A stretch of 64,000 nucleotides of DNA from Acanthamoeba sp. SK_2022b. Its lineage: Eukaryota > Discosea > Longamoebia > Acanthamoebidae. Location: assembly GCA_027943245.1 (NCBI GenBank), contig JANDJZ010001790.1:1-64000 (forward strand), read 5' to 3'. The notes under the pieces are model-generated. The model was not told where the DNA came from. It did not search any database and saw only the letters and a list, made by a program, of their open reading frames with translations. The position numbers and the translations under genes were made by a program. Numbering within the stretch: the stretch's first letter is position 1; the number at the start of each line of letters is the position of its first letter. This document shows, in pieces, positions 37,330-47,658 of the stretch.

Positions 37330-38127
37330 ATGTTAAGTCAGTCTTACTCCCTCCCGGCCTTTGAACTGCCGCAGCCGCGCTGGGCGCGCGGCCTGCTGCT
37401 CGCCCTGGCGGCGCACGCGGCGTTGGTGCTGCTGTTTTACTGGCCGCAGACGGCGCTGGAGCCGGTGGTACTGCCACCGCCGGCGGTGATGATGAGCTGG
37501 GCGGCGCAGATTGAAGCGCCGGAAAGCAAGCCGCTGCCGCTGGGCGTGCAGCAGGCGGAATCCGCCGCGGCGCAGCCGGCGGAGCAGCAGCAACAGCCGG
37601 ATCTGCCCAAGCTGGCGCGCGCCGAGAATGCGAAAATCGTGACGGCGCAGAAGAAGCGCGCCGAACACCGCCCCCCGCAAAAATCGCAGCCGAAGCCGCA
37701 GGAACAGGCCAAAGAGACGCGCAATGCCGCCGCGTCCAGCGCCGCCGCGCCGCAGGCGCAGACGCTTTCCCATCAGACCGCCGCACCGATCAACAGCGAC
37801 GCCAACAGCAACGCGCAGGCCAAACTGTCGTGGGAGAGCCTGGTGAAAGGCAAACTGAACCGCATCAAGGATTATCCTTTGGATGCCCGCAGCCGCCGGC
37901 GCAGCGGCATGCCGCAGGTCAGCTTCAGCGTCGACGCGCAGGGGCGGGTCTCGAACGTCATGCTGCAGGTGCGTTCCGGCACCGCGTCGCTGGATCGGGA
38001 AGCGGTGGCGGTGGTGTCACGCGCCCAGCCGTTGCCGCCGCCGCCGCCGGAGATGCTGCAGCAGGGAACCGTCAAGGTGACGATGCCGATCGATTTCAAT
38101 CTGGCGGAGCTGAATGCCCGCCGTTAA
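37330..38127 (+). CDS. TonB-like energy transducer
   Basis: A 265-residue TonB-family protein. Short cytoplasmic head, membrane anchor about 20-37 containing the conserved SxxxH-like histidine (ALAAHAALVLLF), a long Pro/Gln/Glu/Lys periplasmic spacer, then a TonB_C domain at about 180-265 (YPLDARSRRRSGMPQVSFSV, then the PLPPPPPEM segment). It carries ExbB/ExbD energy to outer-membrane receptors. Size is like HasB, a receptor-dedicated TonB paralogue of Serratia, but identity with HasB cannot be decided here. Fur box upstream; ptrB-like gene 54 bases downstream; a TonB-dependent receptor lies beyond it. Confidence 0.87.
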   Translation: MLSQSYSLPAFELPQPRWARGLLLALAAHAALVLLFYWPQTALEPVVLPPPAVMMSWAAQIEAPESKPLPLGVQQAESAAAQPAEQQQQPDLPKLARAENAKIVTAQKKRAEHRPPQKSQPKPQEQAKETRNAAASSAAAPQAQTLSHQTAAPINSDANSNAQAKLSWESLVKGKLNRIKDYPLDARSRRRSGMPQVSFSVDAQGRVSNVMLQVRSGTASLDREAVAVVSRAQPLPPPPPEMLQQGTVKVTMPIDFNLAELNARR

Positions 38128-38181
38128 TGCCCGCAGGCGCCGCATCGCCGTCGTGCGCCTCTTCAAACTTCGTGAGGGATT

Positions 38182-40308
38182 ATGAATCCGCTGTTATTCA
38201 CCCCGCGCCGTCGCATCGCGGCCGCGCTCTGGCTTTCTTTAGGCATCGCCGGCGCCGCGCTGGCGCAACCGCAGCCGCCGTTAGCGGAACGCGCGCCGAA
38301 AGCGCTGACGGCGCACGGCGAGACGCGCACCGACGATTACTACTGGCTGCGCGACGACAGCCGAAAAGAGCCGAAGGTGCTGGACTACCTGAAGGCGGAG
38401 AACCGCTACACCGAGCAGATGATGGCGCCGTACCAGAAGCTGCGCGCCACGCTGTATCAGGAGATGCTGGGCCGCATGAACCCTGACGATCGTTCGGTGC
38501 CGTATCAGCTCAACGGCTATCGCTATCAGGAAAGCTACGCCGCCGGTAAAGATTTCGCGCTGTATCAGCGCCAGGCGCTCACCGCCGAAGCGCCGTGGCA
38601 AACCTTGCTGGACGCCAATCAGCGCGCGGCCGGCCACGCCTACTATCGCCTGGGGGCGATGGACGTCAGCCAGGACAACCGCCGGCTGGCGGTGGCCGAA
38701 GATCTGCAGGGCCGCCGCCAATACCGCATCTCCCTGCGTGAGATAGGCAGCGAACGCTGGTCGCCGGAAACGCTGGAAAACACCTCCGGCAACATGGTGT
38801 GGGCCAACGACAACCAAACCCTGTTCTACGTGCGCAACCACCCGCAAACGCTGTTGCCATACCAGGTTTATCGCCATCAGTACGGTACGCCGACGGCGGA
38901 AGATAAGCTGGTGTACCAGGAAAACGATCCGGCGTTCTACCTCAGCCTCGGCCGCTCGTCCTCGCGCGATTACCTGATTCTGACCATCAGCGGTAACACC
39001 ACCTCCGAGGTGCGCCTGATCGACGCCAACCAGCCGCAGCGCGAGCCTCAGCTGTTCGCCGCCCGGCAGAACGGCCGCGAGTATTATCTCGATCACTACC
39101 GCGGCGAGTTTTATCTGCGCTCCAACCATCAGGATCCGAACTTTGGCCTGTACCGCACGGCGGCGGCGGGCAAACCCTGGCAGACGCTGATCGCGCCGCA
39201 GGCGCAGCACGAGGTGGAGAGCTTCAGCCTGTTCCGCGACTGGCTGGTGGTGCAGGAGCGCGCCAACGGGCTGGTGCAGCTGCGGCAAATCAGCTGGGAC
39301 GGCAAAACCGAGCGCGCCATCCCGTTCGACGACGCCAGCTACATGGCCTGGCTGGGCTATAACCCCGAACCGGACAGCGATCGGTTGCGCTACGGCTATT
39401 CGGCGATGACCACGCCGACCCGCACCTATGAGTGGGATCTGAACAAGGGCGAGCGTACCCTGCTGAAGCAGCAGGAGGTGAAAGGCGTCGATCCGAGCCT
39501 GTATCACAGCGAGCGCATCTGGGTCACGGCGCGCGACGGCGTGAAGGTGCCGGTCTCGCTGGTGTACCGCACATCGCTGTTCAAAAACGGGCATAACCCG
39601 CTACTGGTGTACGGCTACGGCGCTTATGGCATGAGCATGGATCCGGCGTTCAGCGCCAACCGCATCAGCCTGCTGGATCGCGGCTTCGTCTATGCGCTGA
39701 TCCACGTGCGCGGCGGCGGCGAGCTGGGGCAGAGCTGGTACAAACAGGGCAAACTGACGCATAAACCGAACAGCTTCAACGACTTCATCGACGCCACCCA
39801 GGCGCTGATCAAAGACGGCTATGGCCAACCGGGGCGCATCTACGCCATGGGCGGCAGCGCCGGCGGCTTGCTGATGGGGGCGGTGATCAATCAGGCGCCG
39901 CAGCTCTACAACGCGGTGGTGGCGCAGGTGCCGTTCGTCGACGTGGTGACCACCATGCTGGACGACAGCATTCCGCTGACCACCGGGGAATACGAGGAGT
40001 GGGGCAACCCGCACCAGCCGGCCGCCTATGCGCTGATGAAGTCCTACAGCCCGTACGACAACGTGCGCAAGCAGCGTTACCCGAACCTGCTGGTTACCAG
40101 CGGCTTGTACGACTCCCAGGTGCAGTATTGGGAGCCAGCCAAATGGGTGGCGAAGCTGCGGCGCTTCAAGCAGGGCGATTCGCTGCTGTTGCTCTCCACC
40201 GACATGACCGCCGGCCACGGCGGCAAGTCGGGCCGCCTGGCGCGGCTGGAAAACGGCGCGCTGGAGTACGCCTTTATTCTGGCGGCGGATCGGCAGGCGC
40301 AGAAATAA
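38182..40308 (+). CDS. ptrB: oligopeptidase B with signal peptide (S9A)
   Basis: A 708-residue prolyl-oligopeptidase-family serine peptidase cutting after Arg/Lys in peptides. The beta-propeller is N-terminal. The catalytic triad lies in the C-terminal hydrolase: Ser in YAMGGSAGGLLMG, Asp in the GLYDSQVQYW loop, and His in TAGHGGKSGR. Unlike cytoplasmic E. coli PtrB (686 residues), it begins with a basic head and a hydrophobic run ending AALA at about 28 (RRRIAAALWLSLGIAGAALA), a good Sec signal peptide. Periplasmic location is therefore inferred. It follows the TonB gene by 54 bases without a terminator, so it should share the Fur-controlled transcript. Confidence 0.87.
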   Translation: MNPLLFTPRRRIAAALWLSLGIAGAALAQPQPPLAERAPKALTAHGETRTDDYYWLRDDSRKEPKVLDYLKAENRYTEQMMAPYQKLRATLYQEMLGRMNPDDRSVPYQLNGYRYQESYAAGKDFALYQRQALTAEAPWQTLLDANQRAAGHAYYRLGAMDVSQDNRRLAVAEDLQGRRQYRISLREIGSERWSPETLENTSGNMVWANDNQTLFYVRNHPQTLLPYQVYRHQYGTPTAEDKLVYQENDPAFYLSLGRSSSRDYLILTISGNTTSEVRLIDANQPQREPQLFAARQNGREYYLDHYRGEFYLRSNHQDPNFGLYRTAAAGKPWQTLIAPQAQHEVESFSLFRDWLVVQERANGLVQLRQISWDGKTERAIPFDDASYMAWLGYNPEPDSDRLRYGYSAMTTPTRTYEWDLNKGERTLLKQQEVKGVDPSLYHSERIWVTARDGVKVPVSLVYRTSLFKNGHNPLLVYGYGAYGMSMDPAFSANRISLLDRGFVYALIHVRGGGELGQSWYKQGKLTHKPNSFNDFIDATQALIKDGYGQPGRIYAMGGSAGGLLMGAVINQAPQLYNAVVAQVPFVDVVTTMLDDSIPLTTGEYEEWGNPHQPAAYALMKSYSPYDNVRKQRYPNLLVTSGLYDSQVQYWEPAKWVAKLRRFKQGDSLLLLSTDMTAGHGGKSGRLARLENGALEYAFILAADRQAQK

Positions 40309-40314
40309 CCTTTA

Positions 40315-40336
40315 GCGCCGCAGCACGCTGCGGCGC
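40315..40336 (+). other. hairpin after ptrB
   Basis: A perfect 9-bp stem GCGCCGCAG/CTGCGGCGC with a 4-base loop, 6 bases past the ptrB stop, followed by A-rich sequence and not T. It may stabilise the upstream mRNA end. Confidence 0.5.
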
Positions 40337-40359
40337 AATAAAACAATAACAACCTTTTA

Positions 40360-40381
40360 CCGCGCTTTCGGCGGGCTTTTT
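40360..40381 (+). terminator. possible terminator before the receptor gene
   Basis: A short CCGC/GCGG stem with a GC-rich base is followed by GCTTTTTGC. If active, the receptor gene needs its own promoter in the 48 bases that remain, or depends on read-through. Confidence 0.4.
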
Positions 40382-40429
40382 GCTGGGCATTGTCGGCCAT
40401 CAAACCTTATTGGCTATTTCTGGGGATAT

Positions 40430-42670
40430 ATGAAAATCAAAATGATAGCGAGCCTGATCGGTGCGGGACTGGCGCTGTACGGGCCGGCTGCGGCCGCGCA
40501 GGAACAGGCGGAAAATAATAAAGGCAGCGTGGCGTTCAGCCCGCTCAACGTCTCGGCCGCCGACAGCGGCAAAAGCAGCGAAAAAGACGCGTTGGCGAGG
40601 CCAGGCGCGTTCAGCTCGCGCGATGAAAACAAGAATCTGGAGTCGGTGGACAGCATTCTGCGCAGTATGCCGGGCACCTATACCCAGATCGATCCCGGCC
40701 AGGGTTCGGTCAGCGTCAATATCCGCGGCCTGAGCGGCTTTGGCCGGGTCAACACCATGGTCGACGGCATCACGCAAAACTACTACGGCAACTCGCCGAG
40801 CGACGCAGCGCACGGGGGATTGCCCACCAGCCAGTTCGGGGCGCTGATCGATCCTAACTTTATCGTCGGCGTCGACGTGGCGCGCGGCAATGCCACCGGC
40901 TCCGCTGGGGTGAACGCTCTGGCGGGCAGCGCCAACTTCCGCACTATCGGCGTGGACGACGTGGTGTTTTCCGATAACCCGTTCGGCGTGCGCACCAAAT
41001 TCTCGGTGGGCAATAACGGCATCGGCCGCAGCGGCATGATCGCCGTGGGTGCCAAAACCGCCGCCTTTGCCGACGGCGGCAGCCTGGGAGCGATGGCAGC
41101 GATCAGCGGCAGTTCCATCACCTCCAACTACAAAAACGGCGCCGGTTTCGACAGCGAGGTGTTCAACGTTGATAAAACCTACCGCCAGAACCCGAAATCC
41201 CAGCTGTTTAAGGTGGACATCAAGCCGGATGCCTTTAACAGCATCGAACTGTCGGCGCGCAGCTACCAGAATAAAATCACCCGCCGCCACATCGACAGCG
41301 ACGATTTTTACCTTAAATATCACTACGCGCCGTTCTCGGAACTGATCGATTTCAACCTGACCGCCAGCACCAGCCGGGGTGAGCAGAAATTCATGTCCAA
41401 CAACATGGCGGGCTTTAGCGACAGCACGGCGAAAAACATCTCTGATGCGCTGGATATCAACAACACCAGCCGTTTCAGCCTGCAGGATGTCGATTTCGCC
41501 TTCAGCTACGGCGGCAAGCTGGTGCGCAACGAGTATAAGAAAAAGGCCTCCGGCTTGGTGACGGATGACAATCAGGCGGAAAGCATGCCGGTGGGAATGT
41601 CGGGCAAGCAAGATATTTCCAGCCTGTATAGCGGGTTGCAGGCCAACTACGGCATCTGGCAGGGGAATTTCGATCTGAACTACACCGCCTATCGCCTCTC
41701 CGGCTATAAGCCGGCCTGTGACGAGCGCGTAGAGTGCTTCCCGCAGGGCGCCGGCAATATCACCCGCAACGAACACGGCTTCAACCCGTCGGTCATGCTG
41801 TCGGCGCAGGTGACGCCGTGGCTGCAGCCGTTCGTCAGCTACAGCAAGTCGATGCGCGGGCCGAATATCCAGGAGGTGTTCTTCGCCAACAGCGAAGGGC
41901 AATCGATGAACCCATTCCTCAAGGGAGAAAAAGCGGAGACCTGGCAGGGTGGTTTCAACGCCAACGCCCACGATCTGTTGTTCAAGCAGGACAGTTTCCA
42001 GCTGAAAGCGGTCTATTTCGAAACCAGGATCAAAAACTACATTTCCAGCCAATCCTACCTGGTGTGTAAAAATCGCCAGAAGTGCAATCGCTCGCAGGCG
42101 ACGCAGGAAGAGTGGGATAACGCGGACGCCAACGTCAAAATGACCATGTACAGCAACTCTCCCGAGCCGGTCAAAATGCGCGGGGTGGAGCTTGAAGCGC
42201 TGTACGACGCCGGTTTCGCCTTCACCAAACTGTCGTTAAGCAAGGAGCATACTTCCCAGCCGACCAACCAGGCCAGCAACGAATTCGGCGCGGGCGATGT
42301 CAGCGAACTGCCGGAGTTCTACTTCACGCTGGACAGCGGGGTGCGCCTGTTGGACGAGACGTTGACGCTGGGCGGGGTGGTGAAATACACCGGCAAAGCG
42401 GTGCGCCTGTCGCCTGATTCCACTCCCGATGAAAACGAACAGTTGATGAAGGAGCCGGCGCCGCATATTCCGACCATTATCGATCTGTACGGCACCTATC
42501 AGGTGAATCGCAATCTGCTGCTGAAGCTCAGCGTGCAAAACCTGATGGACAAAGACTATTCGGACGCGCTGAACAAGATGAACTCGCTGCCGTCGCAGTC
42601 GCAGGACTTCACGCCGACCAACACCGCCCGTGGGCGCACCTATATCTTCGGCGGGGAGGTGCGCTTCTAA
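40430..42670 (+). CDS. TonB-dependent outer-membrane receptor, heme-receptor-like
   Basis: A 746-residue receptor. Signal peptide 1-23; a plug domain to about 170 with VSVNIRGLSGFGRVNTMVDG; a 22-strand barrel ending in the terminal phenylalanine (EVRF). The plug and the barrel blocks MRGPNIQEVFF and MNPFLKGEKAETWQ resemble the FRAP and NPNL motifs of heme/hemoprotein receptors such as HasR, so heme is the best guess; FRAP is altered. One extracellular loop has paired cysteines. No Fur box was found directly upstream, so it may ride on the tonB-ptrB transcript. Confidence 0.85.
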   Translation: MKIKMIASLIGAGLALYGPAAAAQEQAENNKGSVAFSPLNVSAADSGKSSEKDALARPGAFSSRDENKNLESVDSILRSMPGTYTQIDPGQGSVSVNIRGLSGFGRVNTMVDGITQNYYGNSPSDAAHGGLPTSQFGALIDPNFIVGVDVARGNATGSAGVNALAGSANFRTIGVDDVVFSDNPFGVRTKFSVGNNGIGRSGMIAVGAKTAAFADGGSLGAMAAISGSSITSNYKNGAGFDSEVFNVDKTYRQNPKSQLFKVDIKPDAFNSIELSARSYQNKITRRHIDSDDFYLKYHYAPFSELIDFNLTASTSRGEQKFMSNNMAGFSDSTAKNISDALDINNTSRFSLQDVDFAFSYGGKLVRNEYKKKASGLVTDDNQAESMPVGMSGKQDISSLYSGLQANYGIWQGNFDLNYTAYRLSGYKPACDERVECFPQGAGNITRNEHGFNPSVMLSAQVTPWLQPFVSYSKSMRGPNIQEVFFANSEGQSMNPFLKGEKAETWQGGFNANAHDLLFKQDSFQLKAVYFETRIKNYISSQSYLVCKNRQKCNRSQATQEEWDNADANVKMTMYSNSPEPVKMRGVELEALYDAGFAFTKLSLSKEHTSQPTNQASNEFGAGDVSELPEFYFTLDSGVRLLDETLTLGGVVKYTGKAVRLSPDSTPDENEQLMKEPAPHIPTIIDLYGTYQVNRNLLLKLSVQNLMDKDYSDALNKMNSLPSQSQDFTPTNTARGRTYIFGGEVRF

Positions 42671-42692
42671 ACCGCAGCAGAGCAGGGCGCAG

Positions 42693-44077
<1,385 letters not shown>

Positions 44078-44133
44078 TTATAGCGTCTGGCTGAACAAGG
44101 CGCTGAGTATACTCTTATTCGCCGCCCGCGGCA

Positions 44134-45015
44134 TCAGCGGGGTTTGCGCTGGTGGGCGTCGAAGTAGTCGAAGAAGTTGACGATGCCGTCCGCGATGGCG
44201 CGGGCTATTTTCTCGCGAAACGCGGTGGTGCCCAGCAACCGCTCTTCGTTCGGGTTGGTGATGAACGAGGTTTCCACCAGCACCGAGGGAATGGACGGGG
44301 ATTTTAACACCGCGAACGCCGCCTGTTCGGTGCTGTCGCTGTGCAGGTGGTGGACTGGGCGGATCTGGCCGAGCACGTGGCGGCCGAGCGTCAGGCTGTT
44401 GTTGATGGTGTCGGTTTGCACCAGATCGAACAGCACCTGTTGCAGGTAGTTGTCCTGATCCTTGTACTTGCCGCCCGCCACGTCGTCGGCGGCGTTTTCG
44501 CGGTTGGACAGGTAGCGCGCCATGGCGCTGCTGGCGCCGCGGTTGGAGAGGGCGAACACCGAAGCGCCGGAGGCCGATGGGCTGGTAAAGCCGTCGGCGT
44601 GAATCGAAATGAACAGGTCGGCCTGGTGCTGGTGGGCGATCTCCACCCGCTGGAACAGCGGAATGAATTCGTCTTCTTCGCGCGTCAGGCGCGCCTCGAC
44701 GTGGTCATGCTCATGCAGAAAACGGCGCACGTGGTTGGCGATTTCCAGCACGATGTGTTTTTCCTGCGAGCCTTCGTGGCCGACCGCGCCGGAGTCGATG
44801 CCGCCGTGGCCGGGATCGATCATCACCAGCTTTTTGCCGCCGACCGGTTTCGCCGCCGGTTTGCTGTGCTGATTGCGCAGCAGGCCTTCCGCCCTGGCGC
44901 TATGGTTTTTCACGCCGAACAGCGCTACCGCCAGGCCGGAAAGCAAAAGTTGGCGTCGCGTCGGAGAAACGGCAAGCGGCTTAAAATTGAGGAATTGTTT
45001 ACCCTGCTTTTTCAT
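44134..45015 (-). CDS. amiA: N-acetylmuramoyl-L-alanine amidase AmiA
   Basis: A 293-residue Tat-exported zinc amidase that splits septal peptidoglycan to separate daughter cells. The twin-arginine signal is SPTRRQLLLSG near residues 17-27. Amidase_3 ligands appear in IDPGHGGIDSG, in the glutamate of KHIVLEIA, and in FISIHADGF; VLVETSFITNPNEE holds the catalytic glutamate. The frame starts at 45030, but the ATG at 45015 after GGAGCG is preferred. Divergent from ypeA. Confidence 0.93.
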   Translation of the reverse strand: MKKQGKQFLNFKPLAVSPTRRQLLLSGLAVALFGVKNHSARAEGLLRNQHSKPAAKPVGGKKLVMIDPGHGGIDSGAVGHEGSQEKHIVLEIANHVRRFLHEHDHVEARLTREEDEFIPLFQRVEIAHQHQADLFISIHADGFTSPSASGASVFALSNRGASSAMARYLSNRENAADDVAGGKYKDQDNYLQQVLFDLVQTDTINNSLTLGRHVLGQIRPVHHLHSDSTEQAAFAVLKSPSIPSVLVETSFITNPNEERLLGTTAFREKIARAIADGIVNFFDYFDAHQRKPR

Positions 45016-45219
45016 TACGCAACGCTCCATCGACGTTTCTATTTTGCGACGTTATATCGTATTGATAATCATTAATCGACCCGATAACTATTTCCATTTA
45101 TTACGCCTGTTACCGGCGATTTCTGGGCAAATAGCGCGGTAAATCGCAGTTTGATATTGCGTAAGTGAATAATCACGCGATAATCAGATAAACACCTTAA
45201 TTAACAGCGGCCAACATCG

Positions 45220-45645
45220 ATGGAAATTCGCGTATTTCGACAAGACGACTTTGAAGAGGTCATTACCCTGTGGGAGCGCTGCGATCTGCTGCGGCCCTGG
45301 AACGATCCGGAAATGGACATCGAGCGCAAGCTGAACCACGATCCGGAGCTGTTCCTGGTGGCGGAAGTCGGCGGCGAAGTGGTCGGTTCGGTGATGGGCG
45401 GTTATGACGGCCACCGCGGCTCGGCGTATTACCTCGGGGTGCATCCCGACTATCGCGGGCGTGGCATCGCCAATGCGTTGATCAATCGTCTGGAGAAGAA
45501 GTTGATCGCCCGCGGCTGCCCGAAGATCCAGATTATGGTGCGCGAAGACAACGACACGGTGGTCGAGATGTACGAGAAACTCGGCTACGAGATCCAGGGC
45601 ATCACCAGCCTGGGCAAGCGGCTGATCGAAGATCAGGAATATTGA
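45220..45645 (+). CDS. ypeA: GNAT acetyltransferase YpeA
   Basis: A 141-residue GNAT protein nearly identical in key blocks to E. coli Ype[20 protein letters not shown] start, [29 protein letters not shown] with the acetyl-CoA loop RGRGIA, and the [11 protein letters not shown] end. The acetyl acceptor is unknown. Position between amiA and yfeZ is conserved. Confidence 0.94.
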   Translation: MEIRVFRQDDFEEVITLWERCDLLRPWNDPEMDIERKLNHDPELFLVAEVGGEVVGSVMGGYDGHRGSAYYLGVHPDYRGRGIANALINRLEKKLIARGCPKIQIMVREDNDTVVEMYEKLGYEIQGITSLGKRLIEDQEY

Positions 45646-45687
45646 TCGAGCGGCGGGCGGCGGCGTTGCACCGCCCGCCGCAGTGCA

Positions 45688-46086
45688 TTACGGCAGCTTT
45701 TTGACGGTTTTCACGTCCACTTCGATGCTGCTCCAGTCTTTATCCACTTTGCCTTCCAACTGCACCTTGTCTTTCGGCGTAACGGTTTGGCCGTTCCAGC
45801 GTTTGCGATCGATATCGACCGTCAGGGTGCCGGTGGCGTCGCGGAAGGTATAGGTTTCGTCGCCGATGCGCTGCTCGATGTTGCCCTGCAGCATCACCCA
45901 GGTGTCGTCGCTCATCGATTTCACCTTGTCCACGGTGGTCAGCGCCGCGCTGGGGCCGGAGAAACCGCCTTGTGCGGTGGTTTGCGTTTGGGCCTGCGGC
46001 GCGGCCGGATCGAGGAACCCGCCTTGTTGCGCCAGTACCGGTGCGCTGCACAGCGCGATCAGAGCGGCCAGAGTCAGTTTTTTCAT
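45688..46086 (-). CDS. periplasmic OB-fold protein of the YgiW/YdeI family
   Basis: A 132-residue periplasmic protein: signal peptide 1-19 ending VLA, a low-complexity Gln/Ala/Gly stretch, then a bacterial OB-fold (BOF) domain from about 50 (VDKVKSMSDDTWVMLQG, DIDRKRWNGQTVTPKDKV, ending VDVKTVKKL). E. coli paralogues YgiW and YdeI take part in stress tolerance; this specific member is not assigned. In E. coli I recall no such gene between ypeA and yfeZ. Confidence 0.88.
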   Translation of the reverse strand: MKKLTLAALIALCSAPVLAQQGGFLDPAAPQAQTQTTAQGGFSGPSAALTTVDKVKSMSDDTWVMLQGNIEQRIGDETYTFRDATGTLTVDIDRKRWNGQTVTPKDKVQLEGKVDKDWSSIEVDVKTVKKLP

Positions 46087-46261
46087 GTTGCGCTTCCTTA
46101 TCGTTATCGAAAATCACATCCCGCTGATATCGGGTTGCTTGCTCAGTGATAAGGATTAAAACACGCCGATCTTAAGAGCTTCTTAAGCCGACGCATTGAA
46201 ATTCACGCCGCCGGCGCCCATCTGTAGCCATAGTCTTTATTCTGTTGGCAAGGAACGATCG

Positions 46262-46732
46262 TTGAAGCCATTCTCACCCCGGTTTTCCCCGGACGATTAC
46301 GACCAGCATGGCGCGCTGCGGCTGCCGCTGGGATTTTGGGCCGTGCTGATTTTGCAGGCGCGCACCTGGCTGTTGTTCGTGATGGCCGGCGCTTCGCGTG
46401 AGCAGGGTGAAAGCTTGCTGGCGCTGTTTTATCCGGATACCCAACGCTTTTGGTACGGCATGCTGCTCGGCCTGCCGGCGGCGCTGGCGTTTTTGCTGAG
46501 CGGCCGCCGCCTCCAATGGCCGCGGCTGTGGCGCGGCTGGCGTTGGGGGCTGGTTATCTCCGTGCTGGCGTCGCTCGGCGGCTCGCTGTTCAGCCTGTGG
46601 CGCCAGGACGGCGATGCGCCGGGGCTGGAGTTGGAGTTGGCGTTGGCGCTGCTCGATGCGCTGGCGCTGAGCTATCTGCTGTTGAATGCGCGCCTGAAAG
46701 CCTGTTTTGCGCCGGCGGAGCACGCCGACTAA
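46262..46732 (+). CDS. yfeZ: inner-membrane protein YfeZ (DUF2919)
   Basis: A 156-residue protein with four hydrophobic segments (about 22-38, 60-77, 88-108, 118-138) after a soluble PRFSPDDYDQHGALRLP head typical of DUF2919. The best start is the TTG at 46262, preceded by AAGGAAC; the frame extends upstream to 46196 without a good ribosome site. Function unknown. Its place between ypeA and yfeY supports the name. Confidence 0.85.
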   Translation: MKPFSPRFSPDDYDQHGALRLPLGFWAVLILQARTWLLFVMAGASREQGESLLALFYPDTQRFWYGMLLGLPAALAFLLSGRRLQWPRLWRGWRWGLVISVLASLGGSLFSLWRQDGDAPGLELELALALLDALALSYLLLNARLKACFAPAEHAD

Positions 46733-46746
46733 TTGCCGAGAAGTGC

Positions 46747-46774
46747 GGCACTTTTCGCATTTTCCGCACTCCAA
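46747..46774 (+). promoter_or_regulatory. candidate sigma-E promoter of yfeY
   Basis: GGCACTT, 16 bases, then TCCAA, close to the sigma-E pattern GGAACTT-N16-TCnnA, with one mismatch in the -35 box. It lies about 115 bases before yfeY, a lipoprotein gene controlled by sigma-E in E. coli. Confidence 0.4.
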
Positions 46775-46888
46775 GCTGGCAACCGTTGGCGTAGTGCGGG
46801 CCGTTGTGAGAGGCTGGCACGCAGCAAAACGCCGAGTGCGGCAGGGGCGGATTACCGCCCCGTGCCATTGATGTTTAAGGAGCTAGAG

Positions 46889-47476
46889 ATGAATATTCGC
46901 CCCCTGTTGTTAGGGCTTCCGCTGTTACTGACCGGCTGTTCGAGCATGTCCAATTTCTCCTGGTCCAGCCTGTCGCCGTTCAACTGGTTCGGCAGCAGCC
47001 TGGAGGTCGGCGCCAAGGGCGTCGGCAAGCTCAACGCCGGCACGCCGATGTCGGAAAGCGCCATCAACGACGGGCTGGACGGCAACTACCGCCTGCGCGG
47101 CGGCATGGCGACCAGCAACGGCCAGATCGTCTCTTATTACCAGGCGCTGTCCGGCGACGAAGTGAAGCTGGTGATCACCGGCGAGCCGAAAGGGCACGTG
47201 CAGCGGGTAGACGTAATGGATCAGAAAGTGGCGACGGAGTGGGGCAACAAGCTTGGCACGCCGTTCGGCGATATGTACAGCAAGGCGTTCGGCTCCTGTA
47301 AACCGGGCAGCGGCGAAGACGCCGGCAAAGTGGAGTGCGTGGCGGAACAGAGCAAGTACGTTACCTATATCTTCAGCGGCAAGTGGGCCGGGGCGCAGGA
47401 CATCATCCCGCCGGACGACACCCTGAAAAGCTGGACGGTCAGCAAAATCATCTGGCACGCCAAGCCGCAGCAGTAA
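46889..47476 (+). CDS. yfeY: sigma-E-regulated lipoprotein YfeY
   Basis: A 195-residue lipoprotein: signal MNIRPLLLGLPLLLTGC with lipidated Cys17, then the YfeY core (LSPFNWFGSSLEVGAKGVG, NGQIVSYYQAL, IGTPF-like LGTPFGDMYSKAFG, and a WTVSKIIWH end). The E. coli homologue belongs to the sigma-E envelope-stress regulon; its role is unknown. AAGGAG lies 7 bases before the ATG at 46889; the open frame runs much further up but without conservation. Confidence 0.92.
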   Translation: MNIRPLLLGLPLLLTGCSSMSNFSWSSLSPFNWFGSSLEVGAKGVGKLNAGTPMSESAINDGLDGNYRLRGGMATSNGQIVSYYQALSGDEVKLVITGEPKGHVQRVDVMDQKVATEWGNKLGTPFGDMYSKAFGSCKPGSGEDAGKVECVAEQSKYVTYIFSGKWAGAQDIIPPDDTLKSWTVSKIIWHAKPQQ

Positions 47477-47658
47477 TATGTTCAACGGGCGCCGGTTCAC
47501 GGCGCCTGCCTTTTCAAGCCATTACCCCTATTTTCTTTGCGCTGCTGCAAGGCAATCGCCCGTGCTTGCGGTATGATAGCGCGCGTTTGTAACAGGGAAC
47601 CCGCGCGTCAACCGCCATACCTTACCTGTTGCCGGATTCTGGTATTGAGGATAACAAC

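Noticed and set aside
40400..42052. A 550-codon minus-strand frame opposite the TonB-dependent receptor
   Set aside because: Shadow of the receptor; no family signature, and the receptor has signal peptide, plug and terminal Phe.
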